This document shows positions 1 to 13,300 of a stretch of DNA of 64,000 bases, one piece after another. A program made the translations under genes and the position numbers. Each line of letters opens with the position of its first letter. Positions within the stretch are counted from its first letter, which is position 1. The notes beneath the pieces are model-generated. The model worked only from the letters and a program-made list of their open reading frames with translations, was not told the origin of the DNA and did no database searches. The DNA lies in assembly GCA_036852015.1 (NCBI GenBank), contig JAANDG010000233.1, positions 124,001 through 188,000 on the forward strand. Reading direction: 5' to 3'. This DNA is from Pelodera strongyloides. Its lineage: Eukaryota > Nematoda > Chromadorea > Rhabditida > Rhabditidae.

Positions 1-209
1 TAGATCATTTTGGACTTTGTAGATCATTTTGGACTTTGTAGATCATTTTGGACTTTGTAGATCATTTTGGACTTTGTAGATCATTTTGGACTTTGTAGAT
101 CATTTTGGACTTTGTAGATCATTTTGGACTTTGTAGATCATTTTGGACTTTGTAGATCATTTTGGACTTTGTAGATCATTTTAGACTTTGTAGATCATTT
201 TAGACTTTC
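1..209. repeat. 19-bp minisatellite, 11 tandem copies
   Basis: Eleven head-to-tail copies of a 19-bp unit (TAGATCATTTTGGACTTTG) start at position 1 and recur every 19 bases; the last two copies have A for G in the GGACT core. The array is cut by the left edge of the window, so its true length is unknown. It probably lies in an intron of, or just upstream of, the peptidase gene that resumes at 545. Confidence 0.97.
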
Positions 210-544
210 TCGTCTTACCACTATTCTGCGACTAGCAACGTTGCTCTTTTCCTTTTGCAAATCATTTTATTTTTCGTAGAGTTTTCGTCTGTACAAAGTA
301 TCATTTTTCATTTCTGTTTAGGCTATTTGAAAGTTCAGAAGCGTATAAAAGCGCTTGACATTATTTAGGGTTTCAGGACAACAAAACTGCCCAGTTTTTT
401 TTAACAAACACTCACATTTTCACGAACTTGAAGCTATTTTCGCGAACTTGAAGCGAAATAACGATAATTGTGCAGACAACACAATGATTTAGAAATATGT
501 TTATTGGGCAATCATTTTCCAAATAATCTTTATTGTTATTTGAG

Positions 545-3500
545 GCCAAGCTCAAGGAACCGTCCGAGGTGTCCACAGCCGACAAGCGCCTTGCCGAGGC
601 CGGCCTCATGCCCGTCAAGCCTCAGAAGGTCGTGCTCATGGTGCATGGAGGCCCCAAGATGAGAGATCATTATGGTTTCAATCCGGTCAATGCCTGGTTG
701 ACTAGCAGAGGATATGCGGTGCTTCAGGTACGGTAGTTAATATTGGTGCATCTTAAAGGAGAGAGAACAAGAGAGAGAGTGAAGTGAGAGAGAGGAGAGA
801 GACAGAGAGAATAAATATAGGAGAGGGATAACTCGTGAGGAAAGTATATAATGCTTCCGTTTTATAGGTCAACTTCCGTGGTAGTGTTGGGTTCGGAAAG
901 GCTCTCACTAATGCTGGCAATGGTGAATGGGGCAGGAAGATGCACTACGACCTCCTCGACGCTATCGACTTCGCCGTCGCCAAGGGCATCGCCGACAAGG
1001 ACAGCATCGCTGTTATGGGTACGGTAGTTCACCTTATAGACCTACGATAGCCTAATCCGCAATCAGCCCTAATCCGCAATCAGCCCTAATCCGCAATCAG
1101 TAATTGCCATTTATGGATACGCTAGTTTAGGCTGATGTACCAACTTTCTGGCATACACGATACCAACCATAATTACCGTAATTGTATAAGAACAGAAGTA
1201 CAGAATTACAGAAAGAAGTACATAATAAGAACGTAATTGTATAAGAACAGAAGGAAGACAGAAGTAGTAGGACACACGCCACTACTGTTTTCGTTTCTGG
1301 CACAGTATTTACTTGCAAAGATTACTGTATTTAGGAGGATCGTACGGTGGTTACGCCGCTCTGGTCGGTCTCACTTTCACACCGGACGTCTTCGCTTGCG
1401 GAGTTGACATCGTTGGCCCCTCGAACCTCCAGGGTCTTCTCGAAGCAGTCCCTCCCTACTGGATGCCCATGTACAATGAGCTGACCAAGGTCAGATACTT
1501 ACTCTTGCATCTACTACGTATGGGACCACGTAGCATACCACTTTAAAGTTGAATTCCTTTCTTTTCAGATGCTGGGTGCCGACATGGACACTGCTCTGGG
1601 CCGCCAGTCCCTGCGTGCCCGCTCCCCTCTCTACTTCGCCGATCGGGTCAAGAAGCCACTGATAATTCTGCACGGAACCAACGATCCGAGAGTGAAGCAA
1701 GTCGAATCAGGTGAGTAGAATCTCCTTTCCAATCTTCTTAATCCTACCTATCTTAATCCTACAATAAAATCTTAATCCTGCAATAAAATGCGACTTAGTA
1801 AAAAATACCGTAATCGTCAGTTGCCTAGATCCTAGAGCAGGATTAGCCTGAGTACAGTACGTGCCTAGGGCAGGATTAGCAGTGGGCGACGTGATTACCT
1901 ATTTTACTACTCCCTTTCCCTATTTCCTCCCTCTATATCTTCGTTTTCTTTCTTCTCTTTCTCCCTTTCTTTCCTTCTACTTGTCAGCTTCCTTCTATAA
2001 GGAAGCTGAAAATCTTCCCCAATAAATCCTTGTCTGCTTCAGACCAATTCGTCGAGGCTCTTCAGAAGAACAGCATCCCTGTCACCTATGTGGTTTACCC
2101 TGATGAGGGACACGGCTTCCACAAGCCTCATAACAGGTACGTGAGTAGTATTCGAGTTCGCAAGGGCCTCCCGGTATGTCCAGGACGAAACTGGGAGATC
2201 AGCCTCACATTGGGCACCAGGAGACCAGCCTCGCATTGGGCCAGTCTCCCGGGCGTCTCCAGGCGTCCAGGCACCGGGAGATCAGCCTCGCATTGGGCCA
2301 CTCTCCCGGGCGTCCATGCACCGGGAGATCAGCCTCGCATTGGACCAGTCTCCCGGGTGCGTGAGTAGTATTCGAGTTCGCAAGGGGCTGGCCTCCCGGT
2401 ATGTCCAGGACGAAACTGAAGGCTCTAGACCGGGTCTAGACCAATCTCCCAGGCGTCGTCGTCCAGGCACCAGGAGACCAGCCTCGCAATGGGCCAGTCT
2501 TCCAGGTGTCGTCGTCCAGACACCAGGAGAACAGCCTCGCAATGGGCCAGTCTTCCAGGTGTCGTCGTCCAGACACCAGGAGAACAGCCTCGCAATGGGC
2601 CAGTCTCCCAGGTGTCGTCGTCCAGACACCAGGAGAACAGCCTCGCAATGGGCCAGTCTCCCAGGCGTCGTCGTCCAGGCACCAGGAGACCAGCCTCGCA
2701 ATGGGCCAGTCTCCCGAGCGTCAGGAGACCAGCCTCGCAATGGGCCAGTCTCCCAGGCGTCGTCGTCCAGGCACCAGGAGACCAGCCTCGCAATGGGCCA
2801 GTCTCCCAGGCGTCGTCGTCCAGGCACCAGGAGACCAGCCTCGCAATGGGCCAGTCTCCCAGGCGTCGTCGTCCAGGCACCAGGAGACCAGCCTCCCAAT
2901 GGGCCAGTCTCCCAAGCGTCGTCGTCCAGGCACCAGAGACCAGCCTCGCAATGGGCCAGTCTCCCGAGCGTCGTCGTCCAGGCACCAGGAGACCAGCCTC
3001 GCAATGGGCCAGTCTCCCAAGCGTCGTCGTCCAGGCACCAGGAGACCAGCCTCGCAATGGGCCAGTCTCCCAGGCGTCGTCGTCCAGGCACCAGGAGACC
3101 AGCCTCGCAATGGGCCAGTCTCCCAGGCGTCGTCGTCCAGGCACCAGGAGACCAGCCTCGCAATGGGCCAGTCTCCCGAGCGTCGTCGTCCAGGCACCAG
3201 GAGACCAGCCTCGCAATGGGCCAGTCTCCCAGGCGTCGTCGTCCAGGCACCAGGAGACCAGCCTCGCAATGGGCCAGTCTCCCGGGCGACAGGTGCAGAG
3301 CATCGCTGGCGGTCGGTGGCCTAAAAAACTCATTTTAAAGACCAATCTTATCGAAAACTTTTATTTAGAAAAGCTCAGTACGGTTTGATCGAGAAGTTCC
3401 TACACGGCTGCCTGAACGGTCACTACGAAGCGTACAACCACGGCCAGTACAATTCGTCGGCTATTGTAAGCTTATCTTTTCTCTTTATTTATCGTTTGTG

Positions 3501-3945
3501 GATTGGTTGATTCGTAGCACGGAGATAAACTACAGTAGTGAAACGGAGTTTACCGATTGTTTTAGTATTTCATACCGACATAATTTCTATTTATCGATTT
3601 ATATTTTAGATCAAGTCGGATGGATTCCCTACAGAAGAGCCCACGACCACCACTGAGAAGATCAAGCCCGCCCCACCTCTATTCTATAGACCGCTGAGGA
3701 TACCGTATAACAGGAACATCTACAGGCCGATTCAACCTCAAGTAAGACTTATGTTAATATAGAATGCTGTATACTGAATTTGGAAATGTGTGCAAAGTGC
3801 AAACATTTACGCTACTAGATGGAATCGCGAATCGCCTATTGTAGGAGATCCTGTTAAAGTTAGGAATTCATTAACTACAATTATCTCTTTGCAGGCGCTC
3901 CCCGAGGTCCAAATTCAACCCAGACAGAGGCCTTTCTTCGGATAA
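545..3945 (+). CDS. S9 prolyl-oligopeptidase-family serine hydrolase (3' part of gene)
   Basis: Eight exons with consistent phase: 545-727, 868-1018, 1335-1489, 1569-1710, 2043-2136, 3369-3465, 3610-3741, 3895-3945, giving 334 residues ending in TAA. This is the alpha/beta-hydrolase half of a dipeptidyl/acylaminoacyl-peptidase-type enzyme. It shows the oxyanion-side motif MVHGGP, nucleophile motif GGSYGG (Ser split across exons 2 and 3), HGTNDPR (acid) and DEGHGFHKP (catalytic His). The N-terminal beta-propeller expected of the family is not in the window, so the first exon here is internal and the gene begins to the left. After the catalytic domain comes a ~75-residue Thr/Pro/Arg-rich tail (exons 6-8) that I do not recognise. 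Codon use is GC-rich against an AT-rich background. DPP IV-like and acylpeptide-hydrolase-like assignments cannot be separated without the propeller. Confidence 0.9.
1048..1101. repeat. 17-bp tandem repeat, about 3 copies
   Basis: Three near-identical copies of CCTAATCCGCAATCAGC lie in the second intron of the peptidase gene. Related AATCCTA words recur in the fourth intron around 1738-1790. Confidence 0.85.
2137..2417 (+). repeat. Duplicated intron start and diverged minisatellite units
   Basis: The first ~55 bases of intron 5, including its donor (GTACGTGAGTAGTATTCGAG at 2137), recur 220 bp downstream at 2357 as GTGCGTGAGTAGTATTCGAG and continue to about 2417. Between the two copies lie diverged units of the 53-bp array. 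The second copy is therefore a donor-like decoy inside the intron. Confidence 0.85.
2427..3290. repeat. 53-bp GC-rich minisatellite, about 16 copies, intronic
   Basis: A 53-bp unit containing CGTCGTCGTCCAGGCACCAG and CTCGCAATGGGCCAGTCTCC repeats at exact 53-bp spacing (for example 2758 and 2811), with a few shortened copies near 2718 and 2934. It sits inside intron 2137-3368 of the peptidase gene. Long open frames exist on all six frames because 53 is not a multiple of 3 and the unit lacks stop codons on both strands, so any open frame cycles through all three. No splice-consistent exon was found within it. Confidence 0.95.
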
Positions 3946-6900
3946 TTACTAGGATAATTACCAGAAAAAGGGCAATTTCTAGAATATGCAAATCAATAAT
4001 TAACTATCCAATTTAAAAAAAAAACAATAATCTCTAGTACCCAAAAGCTTTACCACACTTTCGTGCAATCTATACTACATCATGCGTAGTACCGTACCTT
4101 TACCTCTAGTCCACTAATTAACTAACTAATTAGATTATTCTAATGAGCATTTAGTCCCTAGTTATCCGTTTGCAGCTCCGTAACGGAAAGTAACAATGCT
4201 ATTTTGACCTTTTCTTTCTTATTTATTCTAATTAATTACGGTGTAGTTTTCAAGCATTTAATTTACTGTTTTATTGTTACACGGCTTTACATGTTTATTT
4301 ACTTTTTTTTATAAATTACCAAGTAGTACTCATTAGCGCAGTATATATCGTAGACAGACTTAGGGTACAGTAAGTATGCAGAGAATGGCGCCAATTCAAA
4401 TTCCAGCTGGAAGTCTACCGCTAGTTTATATGTACTATATATGAACTTCGTCGTAAGCACCATGTGCAGCAATTGGCTAATACGTTTATTATGATTATTA
4501 TTTAATTGATTTAAATGTGTCTTTTCCTACGCAATGCCTTCCCTTGATATTGTATGTGATGTTCTCTTCGTTTAATAAAAATGTTACAGTATTACAATTA
4601 AAAAAAATAGTAAGGCAAAGTGGTGGGTGTCGCACCTTACTGGTAATGGATGGGAGCACGCCGTCGTCAATAGTTGTCTGTCAAGATGTTAGCGCAGTAG
4701 GCAGTAGAACAATAAGTAGAACGGCCGAAGTTCGATACCAGCTCGTCGAAACTAAAGGGCAATACGTATATGTGTTTACAATGTGGTCATTTTAATAATA
4801 TAAAAATTCGTGTATGTTATGTGTATGAGGAGGGAAACAAATTGAGAGAAGCTAATTATAACATCATGGCAGAAACTAGAAACACACACGGGACGGGTGT
4901 CCGTCCTGTATACTAAAACACTAAGCTCAGATTTTCACACACACACACCCTTCAGGTTCACATAAAATTAAGTTTTAGACTAACCTGGAATTCCAAAGTC
5001 TCCCCTCCATGCAAGCACTCCGTGTCCAGTCTCCGTGTGCGCTTTTACGTAATGTGATGGGGATTCGGCTCTCCATCGTATCCAAGCAGTCGCCGTTTAA
5101 TAGAGTAGGCACACATCGTCAGGTCCGGATCCTAAGTGACAAGTGTTTTTTTTTTAATTCAATACTTAATTAATAAGTTGGATAACAAAATATTTGCCTG
5201 GCGTGTTATTAATCAACTTGTACAAAACAAGCTTTTGCCAGTCCGAAGCAACAACGGAAAATTTCCCAGACGTTGTCCAGAATGGTTGTTACAAACATGC
5301 AAACCACAACAGAATAACAGGAAGCCAGTCAAGGTCAAGTAAGATAAACGCAAATAATGTGAGGTAAAATTAATCCAAATTAAGTCATGCCCTGACCATA
5401 AAAACAAGTAGGGCTCCACAACATAAAGGCTCCACAACGTTTATTGGTTGTTAACCAATAAACCGTTATTATAACATAAAATATACAACGAAACAACGAC
5501 TGCGAATATATAAAATATTGAATAGGGACTAGGGACCAAACCCGCCTTTAGAAACAGTGCAAATTGATAAAATAATAATTTTATTGGCGATAAAAAGGAC
5601 ATTTTTTTAGTTAACCAACCAATATGGTGAACTTTTCGACGGTCTTCACCAAATGTTTTTGCACACGGAACCGTCGCCAAATGGGTTCACCCATTTCCTA
5701 AGTTACAATTAATTTTTTGATGATGACAATTGGGAGCTTCAACTTTCTGAGGATCCGTGCATCAGTGCGTTCCATCCATTCCACGGTGACAAGATCAAGG
5801 TTCAGGATAGTTTCTAAACAATAAATAACCGTGCCGCTATGAGCGTGCAATTATGCGAATGAGCGGGAAAATGCTGACATGACGTAACAGAAAAGTTTTT
5901 TTTTTAAATATAAACTGTGGCAACCTGTTGACGTCTGGCGACTGCATAGCGCAACGCAGTTGCTCAACGAGACACTTCCACCACCCGTTAACTCTGCATG
6001 CGCTAGTTTTTTTTTTATTATATCTTGCATTATTACATTTTTACTTCCTATTTATAAAAACAGTTAGAAATTACCCAATCATATATCAAAATGGATGATA
6101 CCAAAAGTACAAGCATTCGCAGATTACTAGAACATGTACATGCATCCTTGCAAACGTCGTGTACGTAACTTAATGTAATGCGGTACAATGCGTATATTGA
6201 AAAACACATGCAAAAACAAGCAAAAAATTAAAAATCGAGTTTATTTTTATGAATAGTTTAGTAAGGTATGCTCATGTACAACAAAAAAAAGAAAGAAAAG
6301 ACCGGAACCGACCAAAAGCGGACAAGAAACATAAGTGGAGAGTACTCGGTAATATGACATTCTAATTATTAAAGCGGTGTGACGCATGGTTTTGAAACTT
6401 TTCTTGGACAACTGCGCTTCCATGTTTTAAATGCAAATTTATGTGCCCTCTATGCATTACTGGGACAGAAATTTGCATATACGAGAATGCAGAATTTTCG
6501 AACCCAAGTGTCACAGCGCCTTAAACCAATTTCACATTTCGAGTTCTTGCAAATATAGTCCTTACCCTCCGAAAAAATCGACATTAACGAGCACTCATCC
6601 TTAGAGATCACATGCAAAAATCAATACTACAATTCAGGAATAGAAAATCGATAACGAATATTTCACTCCTATATAAGAACACTAGCAGAAGCAAAGAAAA
6701 AGAGCGGAGGGACGAAGATAAACGGAGTCACCAGAGCCAGAGGGAGAAACAAAAAACTCATCCAATAAGAATAGGGGTTACTGTAACCTAAATTATCACA
6801 TTGGCGCAGAGCCAGATTATGAAAACGCCAACTACGGTAGATATGTTAATTAAACATTAAACCGGCAGATAAAACAAATCACAGAATATCGGAAAGAAAT

Positions 6901-7379
6901 GAATATAACAAAATGCAAGGCGTATTTTGAACAGATACCCGACCTGATCGGAATACAACGTACAAACTGCAAGAAAGTAACAAGACCAGACTACCAAGGT
7001 TAGGCTACAAACTACAGTACAACCAACGAAGTTAAAGTCATTCAAGTAATATTAATTCAAGTAATATTAATCAAGTAATATTAAGTGACTGACGTAAGCT
7101 TACAGACATAAAGAATGCTTACGATGAGTCAAATAATGGATGCTAAAATCAACTCGATCCATGCAATAAAACGACGAAGCTCACGCACAAACATGATATT
7201 TAAAAGCAAAAACATTCAAAACAACATGCGCAAAGCTATAAGCAAATGGTTCCGTGCAAACTTCTCTATATTATTCAAAACATGCTTATCTACAAGATTA
7301 AGGTGTACGTGTACTCATCGATTACGGTAGTCTAATCTCTAATCACCATTAGTGGCCCGTCATGCTCCTCTATCCGAGC
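3946..7379. other. Convergent intergenic region, no gene seen
   Basis: AT-rich spacer between the stop of the + strand peptidase gene and the stop of the - strand astacin gene. I find no splice-consistent exon chain. A putative AATAAA lies at about 4574. It contains one MITE-like palindrome (6369-6525) and three tandem copies of a TCAAGTAATATTAA unit (7041-7084). Confidence 0.6.
6369..6525. mobile_element. MITE-like inverted repeat (TTAAAGCGGTGTGAC ends)
   Basis: Left end TTAAAGCGGTGTGAC and right end GTGTCACAGCGCCTTAA are imperfect inverted repeats about 155 bp apart. A related palindrome (TTTAAAGTGGTC / ATACCGCTTTA) occurs at 23053-23212. TA-flanked ends suggest a Tc1/mariner-type TA target, but this is inference. 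Confidence 0.6.
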
Positions 7380-10300
7380 CTACCGTACACATCTTCCGCC
7401 TGAGACCCGGAAACCTGGACAACACGCTGATTGGCAAGGTTCCATCACGGTACGCTCCCTGAATAAACTGCTGTATATATTTTGCAGTAATACTTCAAGG
7501 TCGTGGTATATTTACCTTGCGTCACGCACGACCATAGCTATAGTGTTTTAACTAAATTAGTTTTTATTTTCAATACACGAATGTAGGCGCATACGAACTA
7601 TGATAACAAAGAAAAAATCTTCACGTTCACTTGTCTTAAATAATTCCATTCCACCATTAATTTCCTTCTCATTGTTGGGAACAGGGAGCAGTGGGAAAAC
7701 TTAGTGGGAGTGGGAACTTAGTGGGAAAAACGTCTAAACAACTCACGTTTTGCATCTTGTGCCACGCAAAAGTGCTAGGAATCCAGAGCATTCTCCGTCT
7801 TCAGTCTTGCGTTTTGCACAGAGTCCACTACACGGTTGCTCATTGCAGACCTGGGTTTCGAAGGGAACTCCGCTGAATTCAAGGGATACTGTAGGATGGA
7901 AGTACAACGGTACGATCAAACAGGATAAGGTGGTAAGTATAAACCATACATAATGCACTAGTGTCAGGGGCAACAGTTTAGCATGTCGAACTCAACCAAC
8001 GTTCAACAGCTGATGAATTTTTAAGTAAAAGATACAGGTAAAGGTGTCAGTTCATGTACATTATTTATTCGTTAGGAGGGACAGGGCGGAGGTTTCTTCA
8101 TGTCGATTACATAACATCTAGTAGGGAAAAAGAATGGTTAATAATCGTACGGGCATGCCATCCCAGAAGGGCAGGTGCGGGTTCGCATGCGGGTTCCACA
8201 GGCCCCACAAGAGGCAGTGCATGCACTCCACGGACCCCACGACGTCCATCGACCGGCTGGGGCGCGGGCACGAGCGCGGGCCTAAAAGCAATATTAAAGT
8301 GTAAAGAAAGCAAGGTAAAGATACAGGACACGTGGTTTGTGAATGTATTTTGGGCAACATATTAAATGCTAATTCTGTGTCTGCTAGGCGTATCCACCAC
8401 AAAGTGGACCCCTACTTCCACAAATCCCGCGCCAGCCACTTGCAGTTACGAAATCTATCAAAATCACCCATGAGGTCGCTGCAATCTTGTGAGATAGTTG
8501 CACGTTTCTAAAGCTTGTTCCTAAAATTATCCTACCTGGAATCCCTTTCCTCCTCGGTAGAATGACCGGAATAGAACCAACATGTCCTCGGTGGCAGAGT
8601 GGATCACGGTTTGTGGTGTGCCGTAGCAACAGTACCTGACAACGACAAGATCGTAAATGGACTGAACAAGAGATACGGTAGTTCTGTTGAACCTACGTAC
8701 CTAAGCTAATAGTTAAGCCTAACAATACATGAGTGTAAGCTTATGAATACGCCTAATCCGGAAGTCTGGCCACTAAATCACATAACGAAGGTGTTCGGTA
8801 CATAGAAGTCCCTAGTCTTTAGTACATTCTTTGCCAGCAAAAGATAAACTACGCTGGACTTACCGTACTACAAGCTCATGCAAAAAAAATTCAATAGTTT
8901 ACCTCATTCCAGTGTTGGCAAAGTCAGTGGTATTCCTAATCTCCACATAATCCATACAAAGCGAGTGACGGACCTGAAGGACAAAATTTGCATACATGTA
9001 CACATAATCTTGAGGACAAATAATACACTAGGGGGTATATTCCGTTTGGTTAATCTTATCTTCTTCCCGCATTTCCTTTGAAAGGTGTTTGCTAGTGCCT
9101 ACGGTAGTGTCCTTACAATTCAAAGGAACTACGGCCTACTGTACTGTAAGACGGGCACGTAGAATTTACGTCATCACTCGAAAGTTCCTACGTTTCAAGT
9201 ATTTTTCTATAACTTCCTGTTATACTAATGAGATCAATTCGCTGAACGCATTCTCGAACGATCTGCGATGATAAACGGCGAGAGAGGGTCTCAGAGAGAA
9301 AGATAAAAAGATAAGACGGTTCAGGAGGATGTCAGAACACTAGAAGGGGAGAGACAGAGAGAGTGGAGATAGAGAGGAAGAGAGAGCAGCATGACAGATA
9401 CTAAATCGCGCGTTCAAAACCGTGCCTTGTGCACGCGCATGGTGCGTGTCTTACTAAATGATAATGATTGCAAAATCTGTTCTCAATCTCTCAATGGAAA
9501 GCTAAAGGATAGAAAAACAGAAACTACAAAATATCACATGCCTAACACTTAAAATGCGTTTGTTATTGTTTACAGATAGCCATAAAAATGAGCTCAAAAG
9601 TCAGGAGGTCTATAGAAAACGAAAACACTATTAGTGTTCGCGACGGAAAAACTATGTGTCCCCAACCGTCGCCGCGCGCGCACACAATTATTTCGCCAAG
9701 CCTATTTCCAGTTTCACAAGTTTCAGCATATAAACACTAAAGCATAGTCGAATCCACATACCTTACAGTACATCTCGAATTCCCCGAAAAATTGATACTC
9801 GACGATATGGCCGGGTGGCGCTTGTAGAAGCCAGCTGCACTCTTGACCTGCAATTACTTGTATAATTATGCGAATATATAGAAAAATTATCGACCATTTG
9901 GCGACCGCTTATCGACCATTTGGCAACTACTTAGAGACCATTGGGTGGCCAGTTACCCGGTTTAAGGGAAAACAGGCCGCCTAATGGTCAATTCAACAAA
10001 CAACAATCCAGTGGCAGTAACATATACAAATTTCAAACTCAAACACCAACCTTCTTTAAACTCTCTCGGATATCCTGGACTTGAAATACGTGCCCAGTCG
10101 TTGGTCGTCACTTGCACCTTAAGAAATTCAATAGTAAAATTTATATGACTTGACCGAGAGAGCGATACGGAGGGAAAAAGAGAAGCATGAAAGAAAGAAA
10201 GGAAGGGAACGGATTGAGGAGGTAAGAGGCGGAGAGGGGAGGTAAGAGAGAGTGAGACTACTTATATGAAGACTCTTACCTTTCCTCCACAAACGGCACC

Positions 10301-13300
10301 GTATCCAGGCATAACTTCCTCACAAAATTGTCCCTTGAAACCGTCCGGGCAACGGCATCGGTCACACCTAAACATGGACATAATTTAAACAGTAAGAGAC
10401 TACGATCCAGTCTGTTCTGTAGGGACGAAAACGATCCAGCCCAGCGGCAATGTACACAAAATCCTGAGTATCAATATCGATTTGCTTGATGTTATCAATT
10501 TCTGTTTTTCAGTAATTTGGGCGGTTTATATTGCCTAAATTACTGTTCTTTTTCAATCAAATATATTATGCAAAGTAGTCACCGTACCGCTTTTTTACTA
10601 AAAAGTGGGAAAGGAAATCATCTTTTTCCTTATTGAATTTCTTTTGAAACTGCTTCTCTGCAAGAAAAGCATAAACAAGTACCATACCGTCTCGGATCGG
10701 TGTATCCTCCTCTCTGACACGGCAACCTTGTTCTGCACACATCGCTACAGTATATCTTGTTCATCAGTTGAATATCATTGAAAGACAGCTGATCCCTTTG
10801 TCCAATAGTCTTTTGATAATCAGAGACGAATGTGTTGATTGTGTAGAGATCGTCGAAACGGGAGAAAGCTTTACTCCTAAACATAAAATATTTAGTGTTA
10901 AATTTCCGACGCTCACTAAAAGCTTACTGAAACATGCATACTAGTCCAAGGAATAAGGATTTACATCGAGCAAATCACAAAAAAAAGATCCCATGTGGAA
11001 CAGAAGTTGGAAACCAAAACACGTGTCAGATAGTTGCTATGCATGAGGGTGTAATACTACGGTAATCAATATATGTACCTGTAATGCATAATACTTCCGT
11101 AGTCATACGGTACTCCAGCATTGTCCACGTCGTCAGGTTCCTCCTTCAGGAACTGACCCTTGGAATCCTAAAAAAGGTTGATTCTTAGAAAAAACACCTA
11201 CTTAAATCGACAACTACGGTTGTCTCGACTCTAACATCGTATTCAATTCTACCTCTAACAGCTGGTTGCAACAAAGGCAAATTTGCGTTACAGAGAGAAC
11301 GAGGACCTAGTCAGCCGGCTTCTCGCATATATTGAAGCAGATACATGGTTGAGTTTCAAAGTTGGAAATACCATATGTGGGAATGGTTTCTCGAACCATG
11401 TGTCTTTCAGAGCAGAGTTGACACTGTCACACCGCAGTCTCCACACCGAGAGAGGAACGGCTAGAAAGGCAAGAAACGAATAACGAAAACACGAACCTTG
11501 TCAATATTCTCCCACAGAACCTTCACATACTGATCTCGATCAGGCCTGCTCTGCTCATGCCAAAAGCCGAGAGCATGTGCCACTTCGTGTGCGATCACAC
11601 CCAACTGAAACGAAGTTCGTTTTTAAAGAGATATGGCACGCGGTTTGTGAAAAACATATTGAACAACTACGTGTTCATGTATTGTATGCAAATGCAAGGA
11701 AGGCCACAAAATAAACCACAATTTGCATAGAAATAGAATTAGAATTAGAAATTAATATCATGCACCAACCCGTATGCATTCTGGGGCAAGGGACACTAAT
11801 TGCTCTTCGCCAATCGGGTGTCGGCCCACATTACTTGCGCAGCCATCAACGTCAGTGAACACAATTCTGAAAGTAATTATTAATTATTTTGAAAACTAAG
11901 AACAACCAAAAAGTTTCTCAAAACGCGGGTATTCTACGCGGGCACATTCAAGGCAATGTTTCGCAAATAATTCAATTTTTTTAGTTGCCACAAACCCTCC
12001 CGCGCCTCCCGGGAGTGCCATACCTGCGCCAGAGCCGACCCGCGACAAATCGACTATCAACAGAGCACCATAGATATATATTTTAGTGCAGCAGAGTCAT
12101 GTTTGCCCTATTGAGGTGGCACGATCAGTGCATCTCAAACGCGTAATTATCAAATGTCATACTGTACCTATTTCCACTCCTCGCGTCATCATTGCGCACA
12201 AAATTCAAACAAGTGATGTTGTGCCAGTGTTCCAATGCTAATTCAATGATACGTTGTTCTCGGGCGGCTGCAAATATTTGATTAGAAATTAGAAATTTTA
12301 AACACACAAACTGCATAATTTTAAACACAAAATCAAGTGATAACTTTTACAATAAATGTAATTAATTTAAACACATGTAAAAATAGAAAAAGGGTAAGGT
12401 TAGAGGTTAGACCCAACAGAAGTAGAGACTTGAACATTGTGTGGGAAATCTTTGAAAATATATAAAAAAAAAACCTTACTATGTGATCCATCAAAATTGT
12501 ACACAATCGGCTTCTTCGGATCCCATCGCCGTAGAGAAGAACCGATAAACTTTCTGAAAAACGAGCGAGCTACTCATTTCTTACTCGAAAACAGGATATG
12601 GTAAGCCGCGTAAGCCGTAAAGGTGATACAGTTCATGAATGTCCTATGTGCTGCAGACATAGCACGACTGTGACTAGTATTCGTGTTTAATTTATGATCA
12701 ATTTTTGGATAGTTTTCACTTGTCCTTCACTAATTTCTTGTAGATGAGACGGATGTTAGCGAAAAGTCACAGAGTGTACCTCTGGTAACCTCAAGAGAAA
12801 GCAACCACCCTTGCAGAAATGAAAAACCCACCGCTTTGCCCTTCTCTTGCCACTTTGCAACGCTTTCTCATAGAGTTCCTTGGCCTGATCCGGGAAGAGA
12901 ACGATGTCGCCTAAAAAGATAATATTGGTAATCAATAGTCAGTGGATTAATAATTTAATAAAAAGAGATAAAACTGCAATCAATAAGTAAACGCCTACTT
13001 GTGCAGCTACAGTAATACCTTCATTTTTAAATACAAGATCAAACTTTTTGATGTGAAAAACCAGAATCTACGGGAATTTTTTGACTCTGGTGTTGTAGAT
13101 ACAGCATACTGATTGAGCATTAGCAGAGATCTACCCTCCTATTATCAGCATATCAGAATTCTCACCTTCGAAGTAGTTGCTGTTCTCCTCCGGCGTGCTC
13201 ACGTCGTCTTTGAGGCGACGGTCCCAAAAGTACGGGTCCTTAGAGTCAAGCTCATCCTAAAACAGGAAAGATTACTGTACTATAAATAACATTTAATGGT

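Noticed and set aside
2282..3388. Six overlapping long ORFs of 180-340 residues on both strands
   Set aside because: All are produced by the stop-free 53-bp tandem unit and lie inside an intron whose flanking exons join in phase.
8384..8460. Exon-like - strand segment reading [14 protein letters not shown] between CUB exon 15 and TSP1 exon 16
   Set aside because: Exon 15 ends in phase 0 and joins directly to the acceptor at 8281, completing the CUB end; the segment hits a stop in the required phase.
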